This document shows, in pieces, positions 42,020 through 48,867 of a DNA stretch of 48,867 nucleotides. The notes under the pieces are model-generated. The model was not told where the DNA came from. It searched no databases and saw only the letters and a program-made list of their open reading frames with translations. Within the stretch, counting starts at the first letter, position 1. Every line of letters begins with the position of its first letter. The stretch is taken from the NCBI RefSeq assembly GCF_029869215.1, contig NZ_JARWPM010000350.1, positions 1 through 48,867 on the forward strand. The letters run 5' to 3'. A program made the translations under genes and the position numbers. The DNA comes from Nocardia carnea (GTDB taxonomy: Bacteria; Actinomycetota; Actinomycetes; Mycobacteriales; Mycobacteriaceae).

Positions 42020-42478
42020 ATGTCGTTGCCGAGTGATATGCGCGCGTTCAATCGGTCCGTGGTGGAGAATTTCCGCGCCAATGGCGGGGAGATCACGATG
42101 GAAGGAATGCTGAAGGGGTCCGATCTCGTTCTGCTCACCACCGTCGGCAGGCACAGCGGGCGGCAACATATCGTGCCGCTCGGCTACCTGATCGACGAGG
42201 ACGATCGCATCGTGCTGTGGGCGTCGAATATGGCCGCCGCCGAGCATCCGGCGTGGTATCGGAATCTCGTGGCCAATCCGCAGGTGATCGTCGAGCGGCC
42301 GACCCCCGCGGGTATCGATCTGTTCACCGGTACCGCGCATACCGCGACCGGGGCCGAGCGCGAGCGGTTGTTCCGGATGCTGGAAGAGCGCTTCCCGCAT
42401 ATGGCCGCACATCAGCAGCAGACCGAACGGGAGATTCCGCTCGTGGTGGTGGAACGGGTGTCGGGGCTTTCCGGCTAG
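42020..42478 (+). CDS. Ddn-like nitroreductase/quinone reductase family protein (F420-type)
   Basis: This is a 152-residue split-barrel protein of the deazaflavin-dependent nitroreductase family. The signature VLLTTVGRHSGRQHIVPLGY (about 38-57) is followed by IVLWASNMAAAEHPAWYRNLVANPQV, as in mycobacterial Ddn relatives that use cofactor F420. These enzymes reduce quinones and other small molecules and may activate nitroimidazoles. TAGTAT lies 7 nt before the ATG, so the message may be leaderless. It stands between the IclR and PucR genes with no clear link to either. Confidence 0.88.
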   Translation: MSLPSDMRAFNRSVVENFRANGGEITMEGMLKGSDLVLLTTVGRHSGRQHIVPLGYLIDEDDRIVLWASNMAAAEHPAWYRNLVANPQVIVERPTPAGIDLFTGTAHTATGAERERLFRMLEERFPHMAAHQQQTEREIPLVVVERVSGLSG

Positions 42479-42561
42479 CCACCCGGCGATCCATATCGGC
42501 GTCACAGCGCCGACCCGGGTGCGCCGCGACCGGTCCCGGTGCACCGGGGCAGTCTGTACCC

Positions 42562-44472
42562 ATGAACAGCGTCGCCCGTATCGTCCAGGAGGTTCTTCGC
42601 ACCGTCACGCGCGGCGAGCCGGACGTCACGGCGCTGGCGCGCTCGCTGACCGGGCTTGGCCTGGACGAGGAGACGATCGGCGAGATCGTCGACCGGGCCG
42701 GTCGCGACCGGGCCGAGGTCGCGCGGCTGCGGCGGCGCGAACAGGAACTCACCGCCCTGTTCTCCAGTGCCCGCGATCTGGCCGAGGTCCGCGATATCGA
42801 CGCGCTGCTGGCCAGATTGGTGGCCCGCGCGCACGAGATGATGGGCACCGACGTGACCTACCTGTCGGAGTTCGACCCCACCACTCGCGACCTGCATGTC
42901 CGCAAAACGATGGGCGCGGTGACCCCGCAGTTCCAGGATCTGCACGTCCCGGCCGGTTCGGGGCTGGCGAGCCGGATCGCCGATACCCGCTCGGCGCAGT
43001 GGGTGCCCCGGTACAGCGAGTACGTGGAGGGCCCGCACGTGGAAACCATCGACGAGGCCGTTTTCGCCGAGGGGATCGTTTCGATCCTGGGTGTGCCCAT
43101 GCTGTCCGACGGCACGGTGCTCGGGGTGCTCTTCGCCGCGACCCGGCAGGAACACCGGTTCACCCCGGAGGAGATCGCGCTGCTCTCGGCCCTGGCCGAC
43201 CACGCCTCGGTGGTGCTGCAAACCGCGAATATCCTGGCCCAGCTCCGGGAGTCGCAGGACCGCACCCGCGGCGCCCTGGAGAAATTGACCGAACACCTGG
43301 AGGCGCGCGACCGGTCCAGTGCCGTCCACCAGGAACTCGTCCATGCGGTGCTGTCCGGCGGGGGCTTCCCGCAGGTCGCGCGGACCTTGGGGGCGGCCCT
43401 GGACCGGCGGGTCACGATCATCGATACCGAATCCTTCCCGATCGCCACCTCCGCAATGGCCGCCGAGGAGCAGGTGCGGGTGAGTCTGCCGCCGGCGGTG
43501 CGCGCCGCGATATCGCTGAGCCGGTCGAGCGGGCACTGCCGGTCCGTCGAGAACAACAGGTCGGTCGAGGCGGTCGCTGCCGTCACGGCCGGAGAACTGT
43601 TCTTCGGGACCCTGCTGCTCGGCCCGGGCAGCGTGGAACTCGGGCCGGTGGAGCGGCGCACGATCGAACGGGCGGCTCAGGTCGCCGCGCTGCTGGCCCT
43701 GCAGCAGCGGGCGGCCACCGACGCGTACCGGCGGGAGCGCGGGGAACTGATCGCCGACCTGCTGGATACGTCGCCGGAACGGCGGCGCGATATGGATCAG
43801 CGGGCCCGGACTCATCGCCTCGCACTCGCGGAGCTGACCACGGTGCTCATCGTCGATGTACCCCCGGCCCGCCGGGCGGGTGCCGAACGGGCGGCCGCGG
43901 CATTCATCGGCGACAAGGGTCTGGTCGGCGAGTATTCGGCCGTCGTGGCCGTGATCGGATCGGCCCTCGACCCGATGGCCCTCGCACACGATCTCCGGGC
44001 GCATCTGGTCGGCGCGCTCGGGGCACCGGTACTGGTCGTCGCGGCGCCGCGAGCCGGGTCCGCCGCGGAACTCCCGCAGCTGTTCCGTACCGCCCGGCAG
44101 ACCGTGCGCCTGCTGGCCGGGCTCGGCATCGACGACCGGGCGGCCGGCACCGACGAATACGCCCCGTACACAGTGCTTTTCGGTGCGAACCCGGAAGCGT
44201 TGCAAGCGTTCCTCGACCGCACCATCGGACCGGTCGCCGACTACGACGCCCGGCACGGTACCGATCTGCTCACCACCTTGCGGACGTTCGTCCGGCACGA
44301 GGCCAGCCCGACCAAGACCGCCCGGGCCCTCAACTATCACACCAACACCATCCTCCAGCGCCTCGACCGCCTGAAGGCCCTGCTCGGCGAGGATTGGCGC
44401 CAGGACGAACACCTCTTCCGCATCTCGCTCGCCACCCGGCTGGACGAGCTGCGCTCGGTAGTCCGGCCGTGA
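42562..44472 (+). CDS. GAF/PucR-family transcriptional regulator
   Basis: This is a 636-residue regulator. A helical N-terminus is followed by a GAF domain (about 75-225: LLARLVARAHEMMGTDVTYL, and VSILGVPMLSDGTVLGVLFAAT) and a short coiled coil (LRESQDRTRGALEKLTEHLE). A second sensor-like region comes next, and the C-terminal PucR HTH is near 570-627: LLTTLRTFVRHEASPTKTAR, then YHTNTILQRLDRLKALLGED. It lies 144 bp upstream of mvaA on the same strand. PucR proteins usually activate catabolic operons on ligand binding, so it probably senses mevalonate or a CoA ester. Confidence 0.92.
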   Translation: MNSVARIVQEVLRTVTRGEPDVTALARSLTGLGLDEETIGEIVDRAGRDRAEVARLRRREQELTALFSSARDLAEVRDIDALLARLVARAHEMMGTDVTYLSEFDPTTRDLHVRKTMGAVTPQFQDLHVPAGSGLASRIADTRSAQWVPRYSEYVEGPHVETIDEAVFAEGIVSILGVPMLSDGTVLGVLFAATRQEHRFTPEEIALLSALADHASVVLQTANILAQLRESQDRTRGALEKLTEHLEARDRSSAVHQELVHAVLSGGGFPQVARTLGAALDRRVTIIDTESFPIATSAMAAEEQVRVSLPPAVRAAISLSRSSGHCRSVENNRSVEAVAAVTAGELFFGTLLLGPGSVELGPVERRTIERAAQVAALLALQQRAATDAYRRERGELIADLLDTSPERRRDMDQRARTHRLALAELTTVLIVDVPPARRAGAERAAAAFIGDKGLVGEYSAVVAVIGSALDPMALAHDLRAHLVGALGAPVLVVAAPRAGSAAELPQLFRTARQTVRLLAGLGIDDRAAGTDEYAPYTVLFGANPEALQAFLDRTIGPVADYDARHGTDLLTTLRTFVRHEASPTKTARALNYHTNTILQRLDRLKALLGEDWRQDEHLFRISLATRLDELRSVVRP

Positions 44473-44509
44473 TGCCGGATGTGCCGATACTCCATAGAAT
44501 CGCGTATTT

Positions 44510-44547
44510 CATGTGCCGAGCACACATGTCGCGGGTTACAGCGCGAC
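44510..44547. promoter_or_regulatory. two adjacent dyads upstream of mvaA
   Basis: CATGTG-N7-CACATG at 44510-44528 and GTCGCG-N8-CGCGAC at 44528-44547 share one base (44528) and abut. They lie 70-107 bp upstream of the mvaA GTG in the gap after the PucR gene. They are candidates for the PucR regulator site and promoter. Confidence 0.4.
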
Positions 44548-44616
44548 CGTAGCGTCGGAGCCGGCAGATGTTCACCGGGGTCGTCGGCACGGCGACCTCG
44601 CGATGTGGAGGGCGTA

Positions 44617-45891
44617 GTGACCGTCAACAGCAGAATTCCCGGATTCAAGGACTCGTCCGTCGAGCAGCGGCGCGCGGTGGTCTCCGAACGGACCGGGGTT
44701 GCTGTCGCGGACCTGGCCGTTCTCGACCCCGCGCGGGGCCTGGCCACCGAACAGGCCGACCACATGATCGAAAACGTGATCGGCGTGCTGGGCATCCCGA
44801 TCGGTATCGCCACCAATTTCCGGATCAACAGCCGGGACTATCTGGTGCCCATGGCCACCGAGGAACCGTCGGTTGTCGCCGCGGCCAGCAATGCCGCGCG
44901 GATGGCCCGGGTCCAAGGCGGATTCTTCACCTCCGCTACCGACCCCGTGATGCAGGCGCAGATCCAGCTGCTCGATCTCCCCGATCCCGAAGCCGCGCGG
45001 TTGCGCATCCTGGAACACCGCGCGGAAATCGTCGCGCTCGCCGACGAACAGGACCCGACCCTGGTCCGGTTCGGCGGCGGTGCCCGCGACCTGCACGTAC
45101 GCCTGGTCCCCACGCGCACCGGCACCCATGTGGTGGTGCACCTGACGGTCGATGTGCGCGATGCGATGGGCGCCAACGCGGTCAACACCATGGCCGAGGC
45201 CATCGCGCCCCGGCTGGCCGCCCTCGCCGGTGGGCGCCCGCTGCTGCGGATTCTCACCAATATGGCCGACCGGCGCCTCGTCCGGGCCCGCGCCGTGTTC
45301 GACCGCGAACTACTGGGCGGGGAACAGGTCGTCGACGATATCGTGCACGCCTCCGCCTTCGCCGAAGCCGACCCGTACCGTGCCGCCACCCACAACAAGG
45401 GCATCATGAACGGCATCACCGCCGCCGTACTGGCCACGGGTAACGACACCCGCGCCGTCGAAGCGGGCTGCCATTCCCACGCGGTCGGCCCCGACGGGCG
45501 GTACACGGCGCTGTCGCATTTCGAGAAAACCGCCGACGGACACCTGTCGGGAACCCTCGAGGTACCGATGGCGGTCGGGCTGGTGGGCGGAGCCACCAAG
45601 GCGCACCCCGTCGCGCAGGCGGCACTCGCGATCCTCGGCGTGCGGTCGGCCACCGAACTGGCCGAAGTCGTGGTGGCGGTCGGGCTGGCGCAGAATCTCG
45701 GCGCCTGCCGCGCGCTCGCCGCCGAAGGTATTCAGCGCGGCCATATGAGCCTGCACGCCCGGACCGTCGCCGTCACCGCCGGCGCGAGCACCGCGGAACT
45801 CGATGCCGTCGTGGCGCAACTGATCGAGGACAAGAACATCCGGGTCGAGCACGCCGAAAAGGTGCTCGCCGGCTTGCGGGGCCGGAGCTGA
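44617..45891 (+). CDS. mvaA: hydroxymethylglutaryl-CoA reductase, degradative (class II)
   Basis: This is a 424-residue class II HMG-CoA reductase, the catabolic enzyme that oxidises mevalonate plus CoA to HMG-CoA using NAD+ or NADP+. The catalytic Glu is at 82-83 in MATEEPSVVAAASNAAR, the lysine in ATHNKGIMNGI, the Asp in ATGNDTRAVEAGCHSHA and the flap His in GHMSLHAR. The dinucleotide motif DVRDAMGANAVNTM is also present. The protein lacks membrane helices, and its class II motifs and HMG-CoA lyase neighbour favour degradation over synthesis. GGAGGG lies 4 nt upstream of the GTG. mvaB starts 1 bp after its stop. Confidence 0.94.
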   Translation: MTVNSRIPGFKDSSVEQRRAVVSERTGVAVADLAVLDPARGLATEQADHMIENVIGVLGIPIGIATNFRINSRDYLVPMATEEPSVVAAASNAARMARVQGGFFTSATDPVMQAQIQLLDLPDPEAARLRILEHRAEIVALADEQDPTLVRFGGGARDLHVRLVPTRTGTHVVVHLTVDVRDAMGANAVNTMAEAIAPRLAALAGGRPLLRILTNMADRRLVRARAVFDRELLGGEQVVDDIVHASAFAEADPYRAATHNKGIMNGITAAVLATGNDTRAVEAGCHSHAVGPDGRYTALSHFEKTADGHLSGTLEVPMAVGLVGGATKAHPVAQAALAILGVRSATELAEVVVAVGLAQNLGACRALAAEGIQRGHMSLHARTVAVTAGASTAELDAVVAQLIEDKNIRVEHAEKVLAGLRGRS

Positions 45892-45892
45892 G

Positions 45893-46855
45893 ATGCGTCC
45901 GGATACCGAAACCGTTCGCCGGCCGGCGCCCCACGTACACCGCCGGCCGGGTCTGCCCGCGGCGGTCCGGGTCTACGAAGTCGGCCCCCGCGACGGGCTA
46001 CAAGCCGAAGCGGCCGTGGTGCCGACGGCGGCCAAGGCCGAATTCTGCCGGCGGCTCGTCGCCGCGGGCGTGCCGGCCGTCGAACTCACGAGTTTCGTCG
46101 CACCGCGCTGGATTCCGCAGCTCGCCGACGCCGAGGAACTGATGGCAGGGCTCGACCTGCCCCGCGGTACCAGGCAGGTGGTGCTGGCCCCGAACCGCCG
46201 CGGGTTCGATCGGGCACTGGCCGCCGGGGCGACGGAACTCGCCGTGTTCGTCAGCGCGACCGAGACCTTCGCGGAGAAGAACCTGCACACCACGGTCGAC
46301 GGCGCACTCGCCTCCGCACGCCCCGTAGTGGACGGCGCCGCCGCGCACGGGCTCGCCACCCGCGCGTATATCTCGATGGCCTTCGGGGATCCGTGGGAGG
46401 GCGCTGTCGGCACCGCGACGGTCGCCGATCTCGCCGAACGCCTTCTCGAGATGGGCGCCGGCTCGATATCGCTGGGCGACACGATCGGGGTCGCCACGCC
46501 CGGACACGTGCACGACCTCCTCGACACCCTGTTCGCGCGCGGTATCCGCCCCGAGACGCTGGCCGTGCATTTCCACGACACCTACGGTCAGGCGCTCGCG
46601 AACGTCTACGCCGCGCTGACCGCCGGCATCACCGAATTCGACAGCGCGGCCGGCGGCCTGGGCCGCTGTCCGTATGCCGCCGGAGCCACCGGAAACCTCG
46701 CCACCGAGGATTTGGTGTGGATGCTGCACGGGCTCGGTATCGGCACCGGTATCGACCTCGAAGCCCTCGCCGCGACCTCCCGGTGGATGTCCACCGTGCT
46801 CGGCCGGCCCGCACCCTCGCGAGTGGTCACCGCCCTCGCCGCCTCGACATCCTGA
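45893..46855 (+). CDS. mvaB: hydroxymethylglutaryl-CoA lyase
   Basis: This is a 320-residue TIM-barrel lyase that cuts HMG-CoA to acetyl-CoA and acetoacetate. After a 24-residue extension the motif YEVGPRDGLQAEA (28-40) supplies the metal and catalytic residues; AVHFHDTYGQALANVYAAL and the signature GGLGRCPYAAGATGNLATED carry the metal His residues and the catalytic Cys. The pairing with HMG-CoA reductase gives a complete route from mevalonate to central metabolites. Translation is probably coupled to mvaA: the ATG lies 1 bp after its TGA. Confidence 0.94.
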   Translation: MRPDTETVRRPAPHVHRRPGLPAAVRVYEVGPRDGLQAEAAVVPTAAKAEFCRRLVAAGVPAVELTSFVAPRWIPQLADAEELMAGLDLPRGTRQVVLAPNRRGFDRALAAGATELAVFVSATETFAEKNLHTTVDGALASARPVVDGAAAHGLATRAYISMAFGDPWEGAVGTATVADLAERLLEMGAGSISLGDTIGVATPGHVHDLLDTLFARGIRPETLAVHFHDTYGQALANVYAALTAGITEFDSAAGGLGRCPYAAGATGNLATEDLVWMLHGLGIGTGIDLEALAATSRWMSTVLGRPAPSRVVTALAASTS

Positions 46856-46889
46856 CCTGTCCGACCCCCTCGACGCCGACGGAGTACCC

Positions 46890-47393
46890 ATGTCCACCGA
46901 AACCTCGCCACCGGCCGGAACCCCGCCACCCGCAGCGGGGGCGGCGCCGGCTGCCCCGAACACCGGGCCCGGCGGCGAACACCCGCAGTACCTGGAGGTC
47001 TGGGGCGATACCGTCGTCGGCCGGCACCTGGCCGTATCCGTGGTCGTCGGTATCGGTGTGAGCCTGGCCGCGCTACTGGTCTCCGAGCGGGTGTTCTCCG
47101 CGTTCGTGACCAACGATTCACTCGCCGACGCCTATGCCTTGCTCGTGGGTATCGCCGGCTGTGTGGTGGCCGGAGTGATCTGCGGACGGTTGTTCCGGCC
47201 GAAGCGGATCGTGGTCACCGACGCGTCCGAAGACATTGCCGTCGGTGAGGTCATCGCCACCTTGCGGGAGGAACGCCAGGGCCTGGGGTCGCTGGACGAA
47301 CTGCCCGAGCACACCCGGCGCGAACTCGACGATCTCGGGCTGCGCGCCCGGTTCGCCGCGGCCGAACGCGATGGTGCCGGGGCCGCGTCATGA
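46890..47393 (+). CDS. small two-helix membrane protein, partner of the TctA-like permease
   Basis: This is a 167-residue protein. A Pro/Ala-rich disordered N-terminus (about 1-45) is followed by two membrane helices, near 47-72 (HLAVSVVVGIGVSLAALLVS) and 76-103 (ALLVGIAGCVVAGVICGRLF), then a charged cytoplasmic tail with DELPEHTRRELDDLGLRARF. It is not a normal TctB (four helices). Its stop overlaps the permease start (ATGA), so the two are made together. It could be the small subunit of a mevalonate transporter or a stabiliser. Confidence 0.72.
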   Translation: MSTETSPPAGTPPPAAGAAPAAPNTGPGGEHPQYLEVWGDTVVGRHLAVSVVVGIGVSLAALLVSERVFSAFVTNDSLADAYALLVGIAGCVVAGVICGRLFRPKRIVVTDASEDIAVGEVIATLREERQGLGSLDELPEHTRRELDDLGLRARFAAAERDGAGAAS

Positions 47394-48769
47394 GTGCGAT
47401 TCTCACCAGCGATATCGCGCTGGCCGTTATGCTCGCCGTGGTCGGCGCGATCGTCTTCTCGCTGATCGGCATGGTGTCGGGTACCGACGAAACCGCGACC
47501 ATCGCCCCGCTGACCCTGCTGGTCATCCTGCTGGGCGCTCCCCCGGCGGGCGTGTTCACCTTCTTCCTCGCCGGAGCCGTCGCCAAACATATGACGCATG
47601 CGGCGCCGACGACACTGCTCGGCATACCCGGGGACACGATGGCGGTGCCGCTCCTGCGGGAAGCCCGCATGCTGCGCGCGCTCGGCGTCCCGCATATCGC
47701 GCTGCGCAAAGCGATCTCCGCGGCGCTCATCGCCGCCGTGCTCGCCGTACCGGCCGCCGTCCTGTTCGCCACCCTGCTGGCCCCGGTCGCCGATACGGTC
47801 CAGTCGGCGGCGCCGTGGTTGTTCCTGCTGGCCGCGGTCGGTATCGCCTATGCCTCGCCCGGCAAATGGGCGGGTGTTCTCGCGCTCGTACCGTTCGTCG
47901 TGCTCATCCTGGGGCTCAAGCAGCTCACGGAGTCCTACGACGTCGCACTCAACATCAGCTACTTCCTCGGTATCGCCGTCGGACCCCTGATCGCCGACCT
48001 GTTCCTGTCGCTCGGCCCGCAGGGACGCGCCGAAATGGCCCGCAAGGAACCGGCCACGGTATGGCTGGCTCCCGATGTCAAGACCTGGAAGGGATACTTT
48101 CCCAACCCGTTCCGGATACTCGACCGCGGGCAGACCGGTTACGTCGCGGCCACCGCCACGGTCTCCAGCGCCACGTTCGTCTTCAGTCCGGTCGCCATGA
48201 CGGTGCTGATGGGCGAGCTCGTCGGGGCCCGTATCAAACACGGTTACCGCCGGCTCACCTCGGTGATCGCCGCACGTAACGGCACAACCGAATCCACCTA
48301 TATCGCCGAAGCGCTCATCCCGCTCATCGCGTTCGGGCTGCCGTTGAGCCCGGTGGCCGCCGGGCCGGCCGCACCGTTGTTCAACGCCCCACCGGTGTTC
48401 ACCACCGACGACGGCAACGGCAATATCGACAACCTGTCCACCGCGCTCACCAATACCGAATTCCTGCTCTACGGACTCGCCGCCGTCGCGGTGGCGGCGC
48501 TCATCGCCTATCCCTTCGCGATGAACTTCGCGCATCGGGCCGCGAGTATCGTCGTGCGCTACGTGAGCCACGAGGCGATCATCGCCGCGTTCGCCGGGCT
48601 GGTCGTGGTGATCAGCGTCTGGGAAGGCGGGATCCTGGGGCTCGCCGTGACGCTCACGGTCGGTCTGGTGGGCGGTCTGCTGTGCCGGTTCTTCAAGATC
48701 CACGCCGGGGTGTTGTTCATGGGCTACTACGTGGCGGTCCTGACGATTCCCGCGATGCTCGCGCTCTGA
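47390..48769 (+). CDS. TctA-like permease, possible mevalonate transporter
   Basis: This is a 459-residue polytopic membrane protein with about ten helices. The TctA-like feature is MVSGTDETATIAPLTLLVIL followed by GAPPAGVFTFFLAGAVAKHM, then THAAPTTLLGIPGDTMAVPL. The repeat half recurs near YIAEALIPLIAFGLPLSP. No periplasmic binding protein of the TctC type is encoded here. The operon position after mvaA and mvaB suggests uptake of mevalonate or a related C6 acid. The family call is moderate; the substrate is inference. A strong hairpin follows. Confidence 0.75.
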   Translation: MSAILTSDIALAVMLAVVGAIVFSLIGMVSGTDETATIAPLTLLVILLGAPPAGVFTFFLAGAVAKHMTHAAPTTLLGIPGDTMAVPLLREARMLRALGVPHIALRKAISAALIAAVLAVPAAVLFATLLAPVADTVQSAAPWLFLLAAVGIAYASPGKWAGVLALVPFVVLILGLKQLTESYDVALNISYFLGIAVGPLIADLFLSLGPQGRAEMARKEPATVWLAPDVKTWKGYFPNPFRILDRGQTGYVAATATVSSATFVFSPVAMTVLMGELVGARIKHGYRRLTSVIAARNGTTESTYIAEALIPLIAFGLPLSPVAAGPAAPLFNAPPVFTTDDGNGNIDNLSTALTNTEFLLYGLAAVAVAALIAYPFAMNFAHRAASIVVRYVSHEAIIAAFAGLVVVISVWEGGILGLAVTLTVGLVGGLLCRFFKIHAGVLFMGYYVAVLTIPAMLAL

Positions 48770-48796
48770 GACACCGCCGCAGAACTCGTCACCGAA

Positions 48797-48840
48797 TACG
48801 GCCTGCGCCGCACCGTGCTCACGGTGCGGCGCAGGCCGTA
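48797..48840 (+). terminator. long perfect hairpin after the permease gene
   Basis: Arms of 21 bp (48797-48817 and 48820-48840) are exact complements with a CT centre; the real loop will be slightly larger. It lies 27 bp after the TctA-like stop. There is no T tract. Confidence 0.85.
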
Positions 48841-48867
48841 CTGCTTAGTCAGCAACCCCGCTCGGTG

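Noticed and set aside
42502..44412. Long minus-strand open frame over the PucR regulator
   Set aside because: It has no recognisable domain and mirrors the codon bias of the plus-strand regulator, which has clear GAF and PucR motifs.
47132..48703. Long minus-strand open frame over the TctA-like permease
   Set aside because: Its translation is low-complexity Asp/Arg/His/Glu-rich, typical of antisense to a membrane protein gene.

Overview
The window comes from a high-GC actinobacterium, most likely Nocardia or a close relative in the Nocardiaceae. The evidence is the strong G/C preference at third codon positions, frequent GTG starts, ATGA/GTGA gene overlaps, three cytochromes P450 including a CYP125-like steroid oxygenase, a Ddn-like F420-type reductase, a LigC/LigD-type ATP-dependent DNA ligase and several GntR/TetR/LysR/IclR/PucR regulators. 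The first ~136 bases are G and C homopolymers and look like a contig-end artefact; they cut off an AraC-type gene. I saw no rRNA, tRNA or CRISPR array.

Layout. 0.1-7.7 kb: AraC tail, a P450, a GntR/UTRA regulator divergent from a phosphonate-type FAD oxidoreductase with two operator-like dyads between them, a secreted alpha/beta hydrolase, and a CYP102-like P450 followed 10 bp later by an unknown protein. 7.9-16.5 kb: an accessory region. A four-gene minus-strand operon (resolvase-fold protein without the catalytic serine, Gfo/Idh/MocA dehydrogenase, DegT/StrS aminotransferase, NUDIX) is divergent from an XRE regulator overlapping an APH-type kinase. After it come a lower-GC, internally deleted AIPR-like (abortive infection) remnant and several small unknown genes. 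16.7-29.3 kb: CYP125-like P450 plus TetR, a double DUF1540 protein, DNA ligase, an NPCBM membrane protein, a DEAD-box helicase, a GDPD lipoprotein, a DHA2 drug exporter with a divergent TetR, and a frameshifted Rpn/DUF4351-type pseudogene.

29.3-48.8 kb is a run of catabolic loci. The first is a six-gene aromatic-degradation operon (flavin monooxygenase, extradiol dioxygenase, FAH-family hydrolase, SDR, C-C-hydrolase-like alpha/beta hydrolase, cyclase-family hydrolase) with a divergent LysR. The second is a 3-hydroxybenzoate/gentisate operon (3-hydroxybenzoate 6-hydroxylase, FAH-family pyruvate hydrolase, AAHS transporter, gentisate 1,2-dioxygenase) with a divergent IclR. The third is a probable mevalonate-utilisation locus: a GAF/PucR regulator, degradative class II HMG-CoA reductase, HMG-CoA lyase, a small two-TM protein and a TctA-like permease. 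I regard this last locus and the aminotransferase/dehydrogenase/kinase module at 7.9-13.4 kb as the best candidates for undescribed systems.

Regulatory sequence is readable in places: nested or paired dyads lie in the divergent or upstream regions of the GntR, TetR (two), IclR and mvaA units. Several genes (26129, 28234, 35424, 41137, 42020) have a TAnnnT hexamer ending 6-7 nt before the start codon, which suggests leaderless transcripts. Four strong hairpins look like terminators.
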